Positions 19,901 through 31,900 of a stretch of 64,000 nt of DNA are shown piece by piece (positions within the stretch are counted from its first letter, which is position 1; each line of letters starts with the position of its first letter). A program made the position numbers and the translations under genes. The stretch covers positions 50,995 through 114,994 of the forward strand of contig JAEUOY010000015.1 in assembly GCA_016790515.1 (NCBI GenBank), in the 5' to 3' direction. The stretch is from Burkholderiaceae bacterium. GTDB lineage: Bacteria; Pseudomonadota; Gammaproteobacteria; Burkholderiales; Burkholderiaceae_C. Under the pieces are notes generated by a model. The model was not told the origin of the DNA and searched no databases. It worked only from the letters and a program-made list of their open reading frames with translations.

Positions 19901-22900
19901 GGCTCGGCCCAGATCGGCCTGCTGACCACGGCCCAGCTGTCCGCCCTGTCGAGCGACCAGCTGCAGGCGCTCAGCGGCGCCCAGCTGCGCAGCCTGACCA
20001 CCGAGCAGCTGGTCAGCCTGGCCACCGACGAGCTCAACCTGCTCACCTCCGACCAGTTCGCCGCGCTGGGCACCGGCCAGATCGCCGCGCTGACCAGCGC
20101 CCAGATGGGCGCGCTGGAGTCCGCCGACCTGGCCGCCTTGACCACGGCCCAGGTGCGCGCGCTCGAGACGCGTGACCTGGCGGCGCTGGACAGCGCCGAC
20201 TTCGCCGCGCTGTCCAGCACCCAGATCGGCGTGCTGACCACGGCGCAGATCCGCGCGATCGAGACCGCCGACCTGGCCGGCCTGGACCTGCGCGACCTGT
20301 CCGGCGCGCAGGTCGCTGCGCTGACCACCGCCCAGCTGGCGGCGCTGTCCAGCGACCAGCTGCAGGCGCTCAGCAGCAGCCAGCTCGCCGTGCTGACCAC
20401 GGCCCAGCTGGCCTCGCTGGCCAGCGACGACCTCAACGCGCTGACCAGTGCCCAGTTCCGCCAGCTGTCGACGACCCAGATCGCCGCGCTGTCCAGCGTG
20501 CAGATCGGCGCGCTGGCCTCGGACGACCTGGCCGCGCTGACCTCGGCCCAGGTCCGCGCCATCGGCGAGCGGGCGATCGCGGCGCTGGACAGCGCCGACC
20601 TGGCGGCACTGGGCTCGAACCAGCTGGGCGCGCTGACCAGCACCCAGCTCGCCCGCCTGGGCACCGACGACGTCGCCGGCCTGAGCACCGACACCATCGC
20701 CGGCCTGACGTCCGTCCAGGTCGCCGCGCTGACCTCGGCCCAGCTGGCCGCCCTGTCCAGCGACCAGTGGCAGGCGCTCGGCACGGCGCAGCTGCGGGGC
20801 CTGGGCACGGCCCAGCTCGCGGCGCTGTCCAGCGATGACCTCAATACCCTGACCAGCGCGCAGTTCCAGGCGCTGACCACGCAGCAGATCGCCGCGCTCA
20901 GCTCGACCCAGATCGCCAGGCTGGAGTCGGCCGACCTGGCCGCGCTGACCACCGCGCAGATCCGCGCGCTGGACACCCGCGACATCGCCGCGCTCGACAG
21001 CGCCGACATCGCCGCGCTGACCACCGCCCAGCTGGCGGCAATGAACTCGGCCCAGCTGCGCGCGATCGAGACCGCCGACCTGGCCAGCCTGGCCACCGAC
21101 ACGCTGGCCAGCCTCAGCTCGCAGCAGCTGGGCGTGCTCAGCGCCGCCCAGCTCGGCGCGCTGTCGTCCGACCAGCTGCGCGCCCTCAGCAGCAGGCAGA
21201 TGAGCGGCCTGAGCACCAGCCAGCTGGCTGCGCTGGGCAGCGACGACCTGGCGACGCTGAGCACCGGCCAGATCGCCGCGCTGAGCACCGGCCGCATCGC
21301 CGCGCTGACCAACGCCCAGCTGGCCGCGCTGTCCAGCGACCAGCTGCAGTCGATGACCTCGACCCAGCTGCGCGGCCTGAGCACGGCCCAGTTGGCGGCC
21401 CTGGCCACCGACGACCTGAACACCTTCACCAGCGACCAGTTCCGCGCCCTGAGCTCGACCCAGATCGCCGCGCTGGCCAGCGACCAGCTGTCGAAGCTGG
21501 AGAGCGCCGACCTGGCCGCGCTGACCACGCTGCAGCTGCGCGGCCTAGGCGCGCGCGCCCTGGCGGCGCTGGACAGCGCCGACCTGGCCGCGCTCAGCTC
21601 GTCCCAGCTGGCCGGCCTGAGCTCGACCCAGCTGGCCGCGCTGGACAGCGCCGACCTGGTCGGCCTGACCACCGAGACGCTGCGCGGCCTCGGCGCAACG
21701 CAGATCGCCGGCCTGACCAGCAGCCAGCTCGGCGCGCTGGGCTCCGACCAGTGGCAGTCGCTGACCAGCCTGCAGCTGCGCGGCCTGAGCACGGCCCAGC
21801 TGGCCGCGCTGTCCACCGACGACCTGAACACCCTCACTGCCGCCCAGTTCGCGACGCTGGCCACGGCGCAGATCGCCGGCCTGACCAGCGTGCAGATCGG
21901 CGCGCTGGAGTCGGCCGACCTGGCCGCGCTGAGCACCGCCCAGATCCGCGCCATCGACACCCGGGACCTCGGCGCGCTGGACAGCGCCGACCTGGCCGTG
22001 CTGTCCAGCGCCCAGGTCGCGGCCTTCGGCAGCGCCCAGATGCGCGCGCTGGACAGCGCCGACCTGGTCGGCCTGAGCACCGATGCAATGGCCGGCCTGA
22101 GCAGCACCCAAGTCGCCGCGATGAGCAGCGCCCAGCTCGGCGCCCTCGGCACCGACCAGTGGCGGGCGCTGTCGACCGCGCAGCTGCGCGGCCTGGGCAC
22201 GGCCCAGGTGGCCGCGCTGGCCAGCGACGACCTGGCCGCGCTGTCGACCCAGCAGGTGGCCTCGCTGGGCACCGCCCAGGTCGCGGCGCTGACCAGCACC
22301 CAGCTGGCCGCACTCGGCACCGACAACCTCGCCGCGCTGACCGGCACCCAGCTGCGCGCGCTCGACAGCCGCAGCATGGCCGCGCTGGACAGCGCCGACC
22401 TCGGCGCCCTCACCTCCGCCCAGCTGGCGGCCTTCAGCTCGACCCAGCTGGGCGGCCTGGGCAGCGCCGAGATCGGCGGCCTGAGCACCGCGGCGCTCGC
22501 CGGCTTTGGCGGCAGCCAGCTCGCCGGCCTGACCAGCGTCCAGCTGGCCGCCCTCGGTTCCGACCAGTGGCAGTCGCTGTCCAGCGGCCAGCTGCGCGCC
22601 CTCGGCACGCAGCAGATCGCCAGCCTGACCAGCGACGACCTCAACGCGTTGACCACCTCGCAGGTCGGCCTGCTCGGCACCGCGCAGGTCGCCGCGCTCA
22701 CCAGCCGCCAGCTCGGCGCGATGGAGAGTGCCGACCTGGCCGCGCTGGGCTCGGCCCAGGTGCGCGCGCTGGGCACGCTGGCCCTGACCGGCCTGGACAG
22801 CGCCGACCTGGCCGCGCTGGGCTCGGCGCAGGTGGCCGCGCTGACCTCCGACCAGCTGCGTGCGCTCGGCACCGAAGACCTCGCCGGCCTGAGCACCGCC

Positions 22901-25900
22901 GCGCTGACCGGCCTGGGCAGCGCCCAGCTGGCCGCGCTGAGCAGCGCCCAGTTCGGCGCGCTCTCGTCCGACCAGGTGCAGTCGCTGGGGTCCGCCCAGC
23001 TGCGCGGCCTGAGCACCCAGATGCTGGCCGCGCTGGCCAGCGACGACCTCAACCTGCTGACCAGCGAGCAGTTCACGCTGCTCAACACCAACCAGATCGC
23101 CGCCCTCACCAGCAGCCAGCTCGGCGCGATGGAAAGCGCCGATCTGGCCGCCTTGACGTCGGCCCAGATCCGCGCCATCGACCCACGCGCCCTGCAGGGC
23201 CTGGACAGTGCCGACCTGGCCGCCCTGAGCTCGGCGCAGACCGCCGCGCTGACCTCGGCGCAGCTGGCCGCGCTGGGCACCGACGACCTGAGCGGCCTCA
23301 GCGGCAACGCGCTGGCCGGCGTGTCGACCAGCCAGATCGCCGGCATGGGCTCGGCCCAGCTCGCCGCGCTGGGCAGCGACCAGTGGCGTGCCCTGACCTC
23401 GGCCCAGCTGCGCAGCCTGAGCACGCGGCAGCTGGCCGAGCTGGCCACCGAGGACCTGGTCGCGCTGAGCACCGCGCAGTGGCAGGACTTCAGCAGCAGC
23501 CAGATCGGCGCGCTGACCAGCCGCCAGCTCGCCGGCCTGGGCTCCGACCAGCTGCAGAGCCTGTCCAGTGCCCAGTTGCGCGGCCTGTCGACGGCCCAGC
23601 TGGCCAGCCTGGCCACCGACGACCTGAACCAGTTCACCACGGCGCAGTTCGCCGCACTGGGCACGCAGCAGATCGCCAGCCTGACCAGCACGCAGATCGG
23701 CGCACTGGAATCGGCCGACCTGGCCGCGCTCGGCTCGACCCAGCTGCGCGCCATCGACGCCGAGCGTCTCGGCGCGCTGGACAGTGCCGACCTGGCCGTG
23801 CTGTCGTCTTCGCAACTGGCCGGCCTGGGCAGCGCCCAGCTGCGCGGCCTGGACAGCGCCGACCTGGTCGGCCTGGACACCCTGGCACTGTCCGGCCTGT
23901 CGGCGGCGCAGATCGCCGCGCTGACCACGGCCCAGCTGGCCGCGCTGGGCAGCGACCAGTGGCAGTCGCTGTCGACCGCCCAGCTGCGCGCGCTGACCAC
24001 CGAGCAGGTGGCCGGTCTGGACAGCGCCGACCTCACCGCGCTGACCAGCCAGCAGCTGGCCAGCCTGAGCACCGCCCAGGTGGTGGCGCTGACCACGGCG
24101 CAGTTCGCCGCGCTGGACAGCGGCGACATCGCCGCGCTGGGTACCGCCCAGTTCCGCGCGCTGGAGACGCGCGACATCGCCGCCCTCGACAGCGCGGACT
24201 TCGGCGGCCTGTCCACCGCCCAGGCCGCTGCGCTGACCACCGACCAGTTGCGCGCCATCGAGAGCGCCGACCTGGCCGCACTGAACACCAGCGCGCTGGC
24301 GGCCATCGCCGGCACCGGCCTGGCCACGCTGGGCACCCAGCAGCTGGCCGCGCTGGGCAGCGACCAGTGGCAGGCACTGGGCAGCACCCAGCTGCGCTCG
24401 CTGACCAGCGCCCAGATCGCCCACCTGACCACCGAGGACCTGAACGCGCTGACCAGCACCCAGCTCGGCTGGCTGACCACCGACCAGTTGCGCGCGCTGA
24501 CCACCGCCCAGGTCGCCGCGCTGGAAAGCGGTGACATCGCCGCGCTGGCGTCGACCCAGCTGCGCGCGCTGAGCACGCAGCAGATCGTCGCGCTGGACTC
24601 TGCCGACCTGGCCGCCCTGGGCACCGCCCAGGTGGCTGGCCTCGGCTCGGCCCAGTTGCGCGCCCTGGAGACCGCCGACCTGGCCGCCATCTCCAGCGCC
24701 GGCATCGCCGCGCTGGCCACGGCCAACCTGCAGGCGCTGAGTTCGCAGCAGCTCGGCGCACTGGGCAGCGAGCAACTGCTGGCGCTCGGCAGCGCCCAGT
24801 TGCGCGCGCTGTCCAGTGAGCAGCTGACCGGCCTGGACAGCACCGACATCGCCGCCCTCGGCAGCCACCAGATCGCCGCGCTGAGCACCGCCCAGCTGGC
24901 CGCACTGAGCACCTCGCAGATCAATGCCTTGCAGAGCGAGGACCTGGCCGCGCTCTCGACGGCGCAGATCCGCGCCCTGAGCACGGCCGCCATCGCCGCG
25001 CTGGACAGCGCCGACTTCAGCGTGCTGAGCTCGACGCAAGTGGCCGCGATGACCTCGGCCCAGCTCGGCGCCATCGAGACCGCCGACCTCGCCGCCATGA
25101 CCACGGCCGGCATCGTCACGCTGCCCACCGAGGCCCTCAGCGGCTTCAGCACGGCGCAGCTGGCAGCGCTCGGCAGCGACCAGTGGCGTGCGCTGAGCGC
25201 CGGCCAGCTGCGCGGCCTGAGCACGCAGCAGATCGCCAGCCTGACCACCGAGGACCTGGGCGCCCTGACCAGCACCCAGCTGCAGGCGCTGACCACCGAC
25301 CAGGTCGTCGCGCTGAGCTCGGCGCAGTTCAGCTCGCTGGACAGCACCGACATCGCCGCGCTGACCACCGCGCAGGTCCGCGCGATGGAGACGCGCGACA
25401 TCGCCGCCCTCGACTCCGAGGACTTCCTCGCCCTGTCGTCGGCCCAGGTCGCCGCGCTCACCACCGAGCAGCTGCGGGCGATCGAGACCGCCGATCTCGC
25501 CGCGATGACCACGCAGGCCCTGGCCGCCATCGCCAGCGACCGCATCGCCGCGCTGAGCTCGATCCAGCTCGACGCGCTGGGCAGCGAGCAGCTGCGCGCC
25601 CTCGGCGCCGACCAGCTGCGCGGCCTGAGCACGCTGCAGATCGCGACACTGGCCACCGACGACCTCGACAAGCTGACGACCACCCAGCTGGCCGCGCTGA
25701 CCGGCGACCAGGTCGCCGCGCTGACCACGCTGCAGGTCCCCTCGCTGGACAGCAGCGACATCGCCGCGCTGGGCACCGACCAGCTGCAGGCGATGGAAAC
25801 CCGCGACATCGCGGCCCTCGACAGCAGCGACATCCAGGCCCTGACCAGCCTGCAGTTCGGCGCCCTGGGCACCGCCCAGCTGGCGGCGATCGAATCGGCC

Positions 25901-28900
25901 GACCTCGCCGGCATCACGACCAAGTCCCTGGCGGGCCTGGCGCCGGCCAGCCTGGCGGCGCTGAGCACCCGCCAGCTGGACGCGCTGGGCAGCGACCAGT
26001 TCCAGGCCCTGACCACCGACCAGCTGCGCGCGCTCACCACCGCGCAGATGGCCGGCCTGGCCACCGAGGACCTGAACGCACTGACCACGGCGCAGTTCGC
26101 CGCGCTCAGCTCGACCCAGGTGGCCGCGCTGACCACGGCGCAGATCCGGGCGCTGGAAAGCGCCGACCTCGCTGCGCTGCAGGCCAGCCAGGCCGCGGCC
26201 CTGTCCACCCGCGCCATCGTCGCGCTGGACAGCGCCGACACGGCCGCCCTGACCTCGACGCAGCTGGCCGCGTTCAGCACCGCGCAGATCCGCGCCATCG
26301 AGACCGCCGCGCTGACCGGCCTCAGCTCGCAGGCCCTGGCCGGCCTGAGCACGGCGCAGGTCGCCGCGCTGAGCAGCGGCCAGCTGGGCGCGCTGGCCAG
26401 CGACCAGCTGCAGGCGCTGACCACCGAGCAGCTCGGCGGCCTGAGCACGGCGCAGCTGGCCGGCCTGGCCACCGACGACCTCAACACCTTCACCGCCACC
26501 CAGTTCGCCGCGCTGGGCACCGCCCAGGTCGCCGCACTGAGCACGCTGCAGTTCGCCAACCTGGAGACCGCCGACCTGGCCGCCTTCAGCACCGCGCAGA
26601 TCCGCGCCATCGAGACCCGCGACATCGCAGCGCTCGACTCGGCCGAGCTGCGTGCGCTGAGCGGCGAGCAGCTGGCCGCGCTGAGCACGGCGCAGCTCCG
26701 TGCCATCGACTCGGCCGACATCGCGGGCATCCGCGTCAACGCGCTGGAGTCGCTGAGCAGCGGCCAGATCGCCGCGCTGAGCACCGGCCAGCTGGGTGCC
26801 CTGGCCAGCGACCAGCTGCAGAGCCTGAGCGCCCAGCAGCTGGCCGGCCTGACCACGTCCCAGCTCGCCGGCCTGGCCACCGACGACCTCAACACCTTCA
26901 CGGCAAGCCAGTTCGCCGCGCTGGGCAGCGCCCAGATCGCCGCGCTGACCACGCAGCAGTTCGCCAGCCTCGAGACCGCCGACCTGGCGGCCTTCAGCAC
27001 CGCGCAGATCCGCGCCATCGAGACCCGCGACCTCGCGGCGATGGAGTCGTCGGCCATCGCAGCGCTGTCGGGCAGCCAGCTGGCCGCGCTGAGCACGGCC
27101 CAGATCCGCGCCATCGAGACCGGCGACATCGCCGCGATCGGGGTGTCCGCATTCGGCAGCTTCGGCTCGGCGCAGCTGGCCGCGCTGAGCAGCGCCCAGC
27201 TCAACGCCCTGGGCAGCGACCAGATCCGCAGCCTCAGCGCCAGCCAGCTGGCCGGCCTGGGCACCGCGCAACTGGCGGCCTGGGACACCGAGGACCTGAA
27301 TGCCCTCACCGGCAGCCAGTTCCAGTCGCTGGCCACCGCCCAGATCGCCGGCCTGAGCACGCTGCAGGTCGGCGCGATGGAATCGGCCGACCTGCTGTCG
27401 CTGAGCGCCAGCCAGATCGCCGCCATCGCCACCCGCGGCGTCGCCGCGCTGGACAGCGCCGACTGGGCCACGCTGAACGGCAGCTTCGCCGCGGCGCTGA
27501 CCACCGCCCAGGTGCGGGCCATCGAGACCGCCGACATCGCCGGCATCGGCGCGTCGACCCTGGCCGGCTTCGGCTCGGCACAGATCGCCGCGTTGTCGAC
27601 CGCCCAGCTTGCCGCCTTCGCCAGCGACCAGCTGCAGGCCCTCAGCCAGCAGCAGGTCGCCGGCCTGAGCACGGCGCAGATCGCCGCCTTGGCCACCGAC
27701 CAGCTCAACCACCTGACCGCCACCCAGTTCGGCTACCTGAGCACGGCGCAGATCGCCGCGCTGAGCACCGAGCAGGTCGCCAACCTCGAGAGCGCCGACC
27801 TGGCCGCGCTGAGCGCCACGCAGGTGGCCGCCTTCAGCACCCGGGCCATCGCGGCGATGGACAGCGCCGAGATCGGTCTGCTCAGCGCCACCCAGGTGGC
27901 GGCGCTGACGACGGCCCAGATCCGTGCGATCGAGAGCGCCGACATCGCCACGCTGACCGGCTCCGGCTTCAACGCCCTGACCTCGGTGCAGATCGGCGCG
28001 CTGAGCACCGAGCAGCTCGCCGCGCTCGGCTCCGACCAGCTGCAGGCGCTCAGCGCCCGCCAGCTGGCCGGACTGACCACGGCGCAGATCGCCTCGCTGG
28101 CCAGCGACGACCTGAACACGCTGACCGCCAGCCAGTTCCAGGCCTTGTCGACGCGCCAGATCGCCGCGCTGAGCACCGACCAGGTCGGCAACCTGGCGAC
28201 CGACGACCTGGCCGCGCTGAGCTCGGCGCAGGTCCGCGCCCTCGGCGTGGCCAGCATCACCGCGCTGGACAGCGCCGACCTCGGCGTGCTGTCGGCCGAC
28301 CAGATCGCCGGCCTGAGCACCGCGCAGCTGCGCGGCATCGACACCGGCGACATCGCCAGCATCAGCGTCGGTGCGCTGCGGGGCCTGAGCTCGACCCAGA
28401 TCGGCGCCCTGGCCAGCGAGCAGATCGCCGGGCTGGGCAGCGACCAGCTGCAGGCGCTCAGCGACACCCAGCTGCGCGGCCTCAGCGCCAGCCAGCTCAA
28501 TGCGCTCGGCTCCGACCAGCTCGGCACGCTGACCGGCAGCCAGTGGGCCGGCCTGTCGACCGCCCAGATCGCCGCGCTGAGCAGCGACCAGGTGGCCAGC
28601 ATGGCCAGCGACGACCTGATGGCGCTGAACACCGCGCAGATCCGCGCGCTGGGCACCGAGGACATCGTGGCCCTGGACAGCGCCGACCTGTCGGTGCTGT
28701 CGGGCGAGCAGCTGCGCGCCCTCAGCGCCAGCCAGGTGCAGGCCATCGAGACGGCCGACCTCAACGCCCTGGGCAGCGCGCTCAACGGCCTGGGCTCGGC
28801 CCAGATCCGCGCGCTGAGCCAGGCGCAGATCGACGCCCTGGCCACCGACACGCTGCAGGTCCTGGGCGGCGAGCAGATCGGCGCGCTGACCACGCAGCAG

Positions 28901-31900
28901 ATCGGCTGGCTGGACAGCACCGACCTGGGCGCGCTGACCGCCGACCAGCTCGGCGCGCTGAGCACGCTGCAGCTGCGCGCGATCGACTCGGCCGACATCG
29001 GCAGCCTGGCGGCGTCCGCGCTGGGCGGCCTGACGACGGCACAGATCGCGTCGCTGAGCAACGGCCAGCTGGGCGCACTCGGCAGCGACCAGCTGCAGGT
29101 GCTCGGCGACGACCAGATCGCCGCGCTGACCACGGCCCAGGTCGCCTCGCTGGCCAGCGATGACCTGGCCACGCTGACGGCCTCGCAGATCCAGGCCTTC
29201 ACCACGCGGCAGATCGCGGCGCTGGGCAGCGAGCAGATCAACGCCATGGCCAGCGACGACCTGCAGGCGCTGACCGCCTCGCAGATGGCCGGCCTGACGA
29301 CCCGCCAGATCGCCGCGATGCAGAGCGACGACGTCGCGCTGCTGAGCGCCGACCAGATCGGCGCCTTCGGCACCGCCCAGGTGCGCGCGATCGAGACTGC
29401 CGACATCGGCGCGGTCACGGTGGCGGCGCTGGCCGGCCTGCGCTCGGCCCAGGTGGCCGCACTCGGCAACGCCCAACTGGGCGCGCTGGGCAGCGACCAG
29501 TGGCAGGCGCTGACCGACGAGCAACTGCGCGGCCTGACCACCGCCCAGCTGGCGGCGATGGCCACCGACACGCTGAACCGCCTGACCGACACCCAGTTCC
29601 AGATGCTGGGCACGGCGCAGATCGCGGCGCTGACCACCCAGCAACTGCACCAGCTGGAGACCACCGACCTGGCCGCGCTCGGCGCCACCCAGGTGGCGGC
29701 GCTGCGCACTGCGCAGATTGCCGGCCTGGACAGCAGCGACCTGGGCGTGCTGGGCGGCGAGCAACTGGCCGCGCTGGGCAGCGCCCAGCTGCGTGCGATC
29801 GACACCGCAGCCATCGGCGCGATCGCCGTCACGGCGCTGGGCAGCCTGCGCGCCGACCAGATCGCCGTGCTGACCACCGCCCAGCTGGGCGCGCTGGGCA
29901 GCGACCAGTTGCAGGCCCTGAGCCACGACCAGCTGGGCGGCCTGAGCACCGCGCAGCTGGCCTCGCTGGCCACCGACGACCTGAACGCGCTGACCGCCGA
30001 CCAGTTCGGCGCCCTGTCGGCCAGCCAGGTCGCCGGCCTGAGCACGCGTCAGATCAGCCAACTGGAATCGACCGACCTGGCCGCGCTCGGCGGTGACCAG
30101 ATCGCCGCGCTGCGCACCGCGCAGATCGCCGCGCTGGACGCCGCCGACGTCGGCGTGCTGAGCGCCGAGCAGGTGGCCGCGATGAGCACCGCCCAGGTGC
30201 GGGCGATCGAGACCGCCGACATCGGTTCGCTGTCGGTCGGCGCAATCGCCGGCCTCAGCGCGAGCCATGTCGCAGCCCTCGGCAGCGCCCAGCTGGGTGC
30301 GCTGGGCAGCGAGCAGTTGCAGGCGCTGAGCAACGACCAGCTGGCCGCACTGACCACCGCCCAGCTGGCCTCGCTGGGCACGGAGGATCTGAACGCGTTC
30401 AGCGTCGAGCAGTTCCAGGCCCTGTCGCCGGCGCAGATCGCCGGTCTGACGACGCGCCAGGTGTCCAACCTGGAGGCCGATGACCTGGCCGGGCTGTCGG
30501 CCCAGCAGGTGCGTGCGATGAGCACCGCCCAGCTGGCCGCGCTGGACAGCGCCGACCTCGGCGCCCTGAACGGCGACCAGCTCGGCAACCTGACGAGCGC
30601 CCAGCTGCGCGCCCTCGACAGCGCCGACATCCACGGCCTGAGCGTGGACGCGCTGGGCAGCCTGACCGGCACGCAGATCGGCCAGCTGACGACCCGCCAG
30701 ATCGACGCGCTGTCGACCGACCAGCTGCAGGCCCTGTCGGAGAGCCAGATCCTCGGCCTGACCACGGCCCAGATCGGTGCGCTGAGCGACGGCGACCTGG
30801 CGGCGCTGACCGACGCGCAGATCCAGGCCCTGAGCACCGCCCAGGTGGTGGCCCTGACGACCTCGCAGTTCAACCAACTGGCCGACGAAACCTTCAGCCT
30901 GTTCAGCGCGGCCCAGGTGCGGGCGATCGAGACCCTCGACATCGCGGCGATGACCGCCGGCGGCATCGCGGCCTTCAACGCCGAGCAGGTCGCCGCCCTG
31001 AGCACCGCCCAGGTCCGCGCCATCGAGACGGCCGACATCGCTGCGCTGAGCGCCGGCGACCTGCAGGAGTTCAGCGCCACCCAGATCCGCGCGTTCAGCA
31101 CGGCGCAGTTCAACGCGCTGGCCAGCGACGACCTGCAGGCGCTGAGCGCCAGCCAGTTCGCCGCGCTGACCACCCAGCACATCCGGCTGATGGACAGCAC
31201 CGACATCGCGGCGCTGAGCGGCGAGCAGATCGCGGCGCTGACCACGGCCCAGGCCGCGGCGCTGACCACCGCGCAGATCGTCGCGCTGACCGACGACCAG
31301 ATCGGTTCGCTGGAGGTGCAGGACATCGCCGCGATGTCGATGACCCAGGCCACCGCCTTCTCGACCGACGACTACAACCGGATGAGCGGCTCGCAACAAG
31401 CCGCGCTGACGGCGCTGTCGCCGATCGTGCTGGACCTGGACGGCAACGGCGTGAGCACCCGCTCGGCGGCCGAGGGCGTGCAGTTCGACCTGACCGCCAC
31501 CGGCCACACCGGGCAGTACGGCTGGGTCGGCGGCAACGACGGCCTGCTGGTGCGCGACCTCGACCACGACGGCGTGATCAACGACGGCAGCGAACTGTTC
31601 GGCGCGGCCACCCGGCTGGCCGACGGCCGCAGCGCCGGCAACGGCTACGTCGCGATGGCCGCGCTCGACAGCAACCACGACGGCAAGCTGTCGGCCGCCG
31701 ACGCCGCCTTCGGCGAACTGAAGGTCTGGGTCGACGCCAACCACGACGGCAAGACCGACCTGGGCGAGCTGAAGGGCCTGGTCGATCTGGGCATCGGCTC
31801 GCTGGACCTGGCCCACGTCCAGTCGGACGCGGTCGACCACGGCAACGCGGTGGCGCTGCAGGGCAGCTACACCACGGTCGACGGGCAGACGCACCAGATG

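Noticed and set aside
16759-27723. Antisense reading frame of 3,654 codons
   Set aside because: It mirrors the octad repeats of the plus-strand gene, has no conserved domain, and its end lies in the promoter region. The plus strand has the ribosome site, calcium loops and terminator.
16901-31420. CRISPR array suggested by regular short repeats
   Set aside because: The 24-base period has no separate spacers, stays in frame and varies at synonymous positions; it is coding sequence. No cas genes are present.
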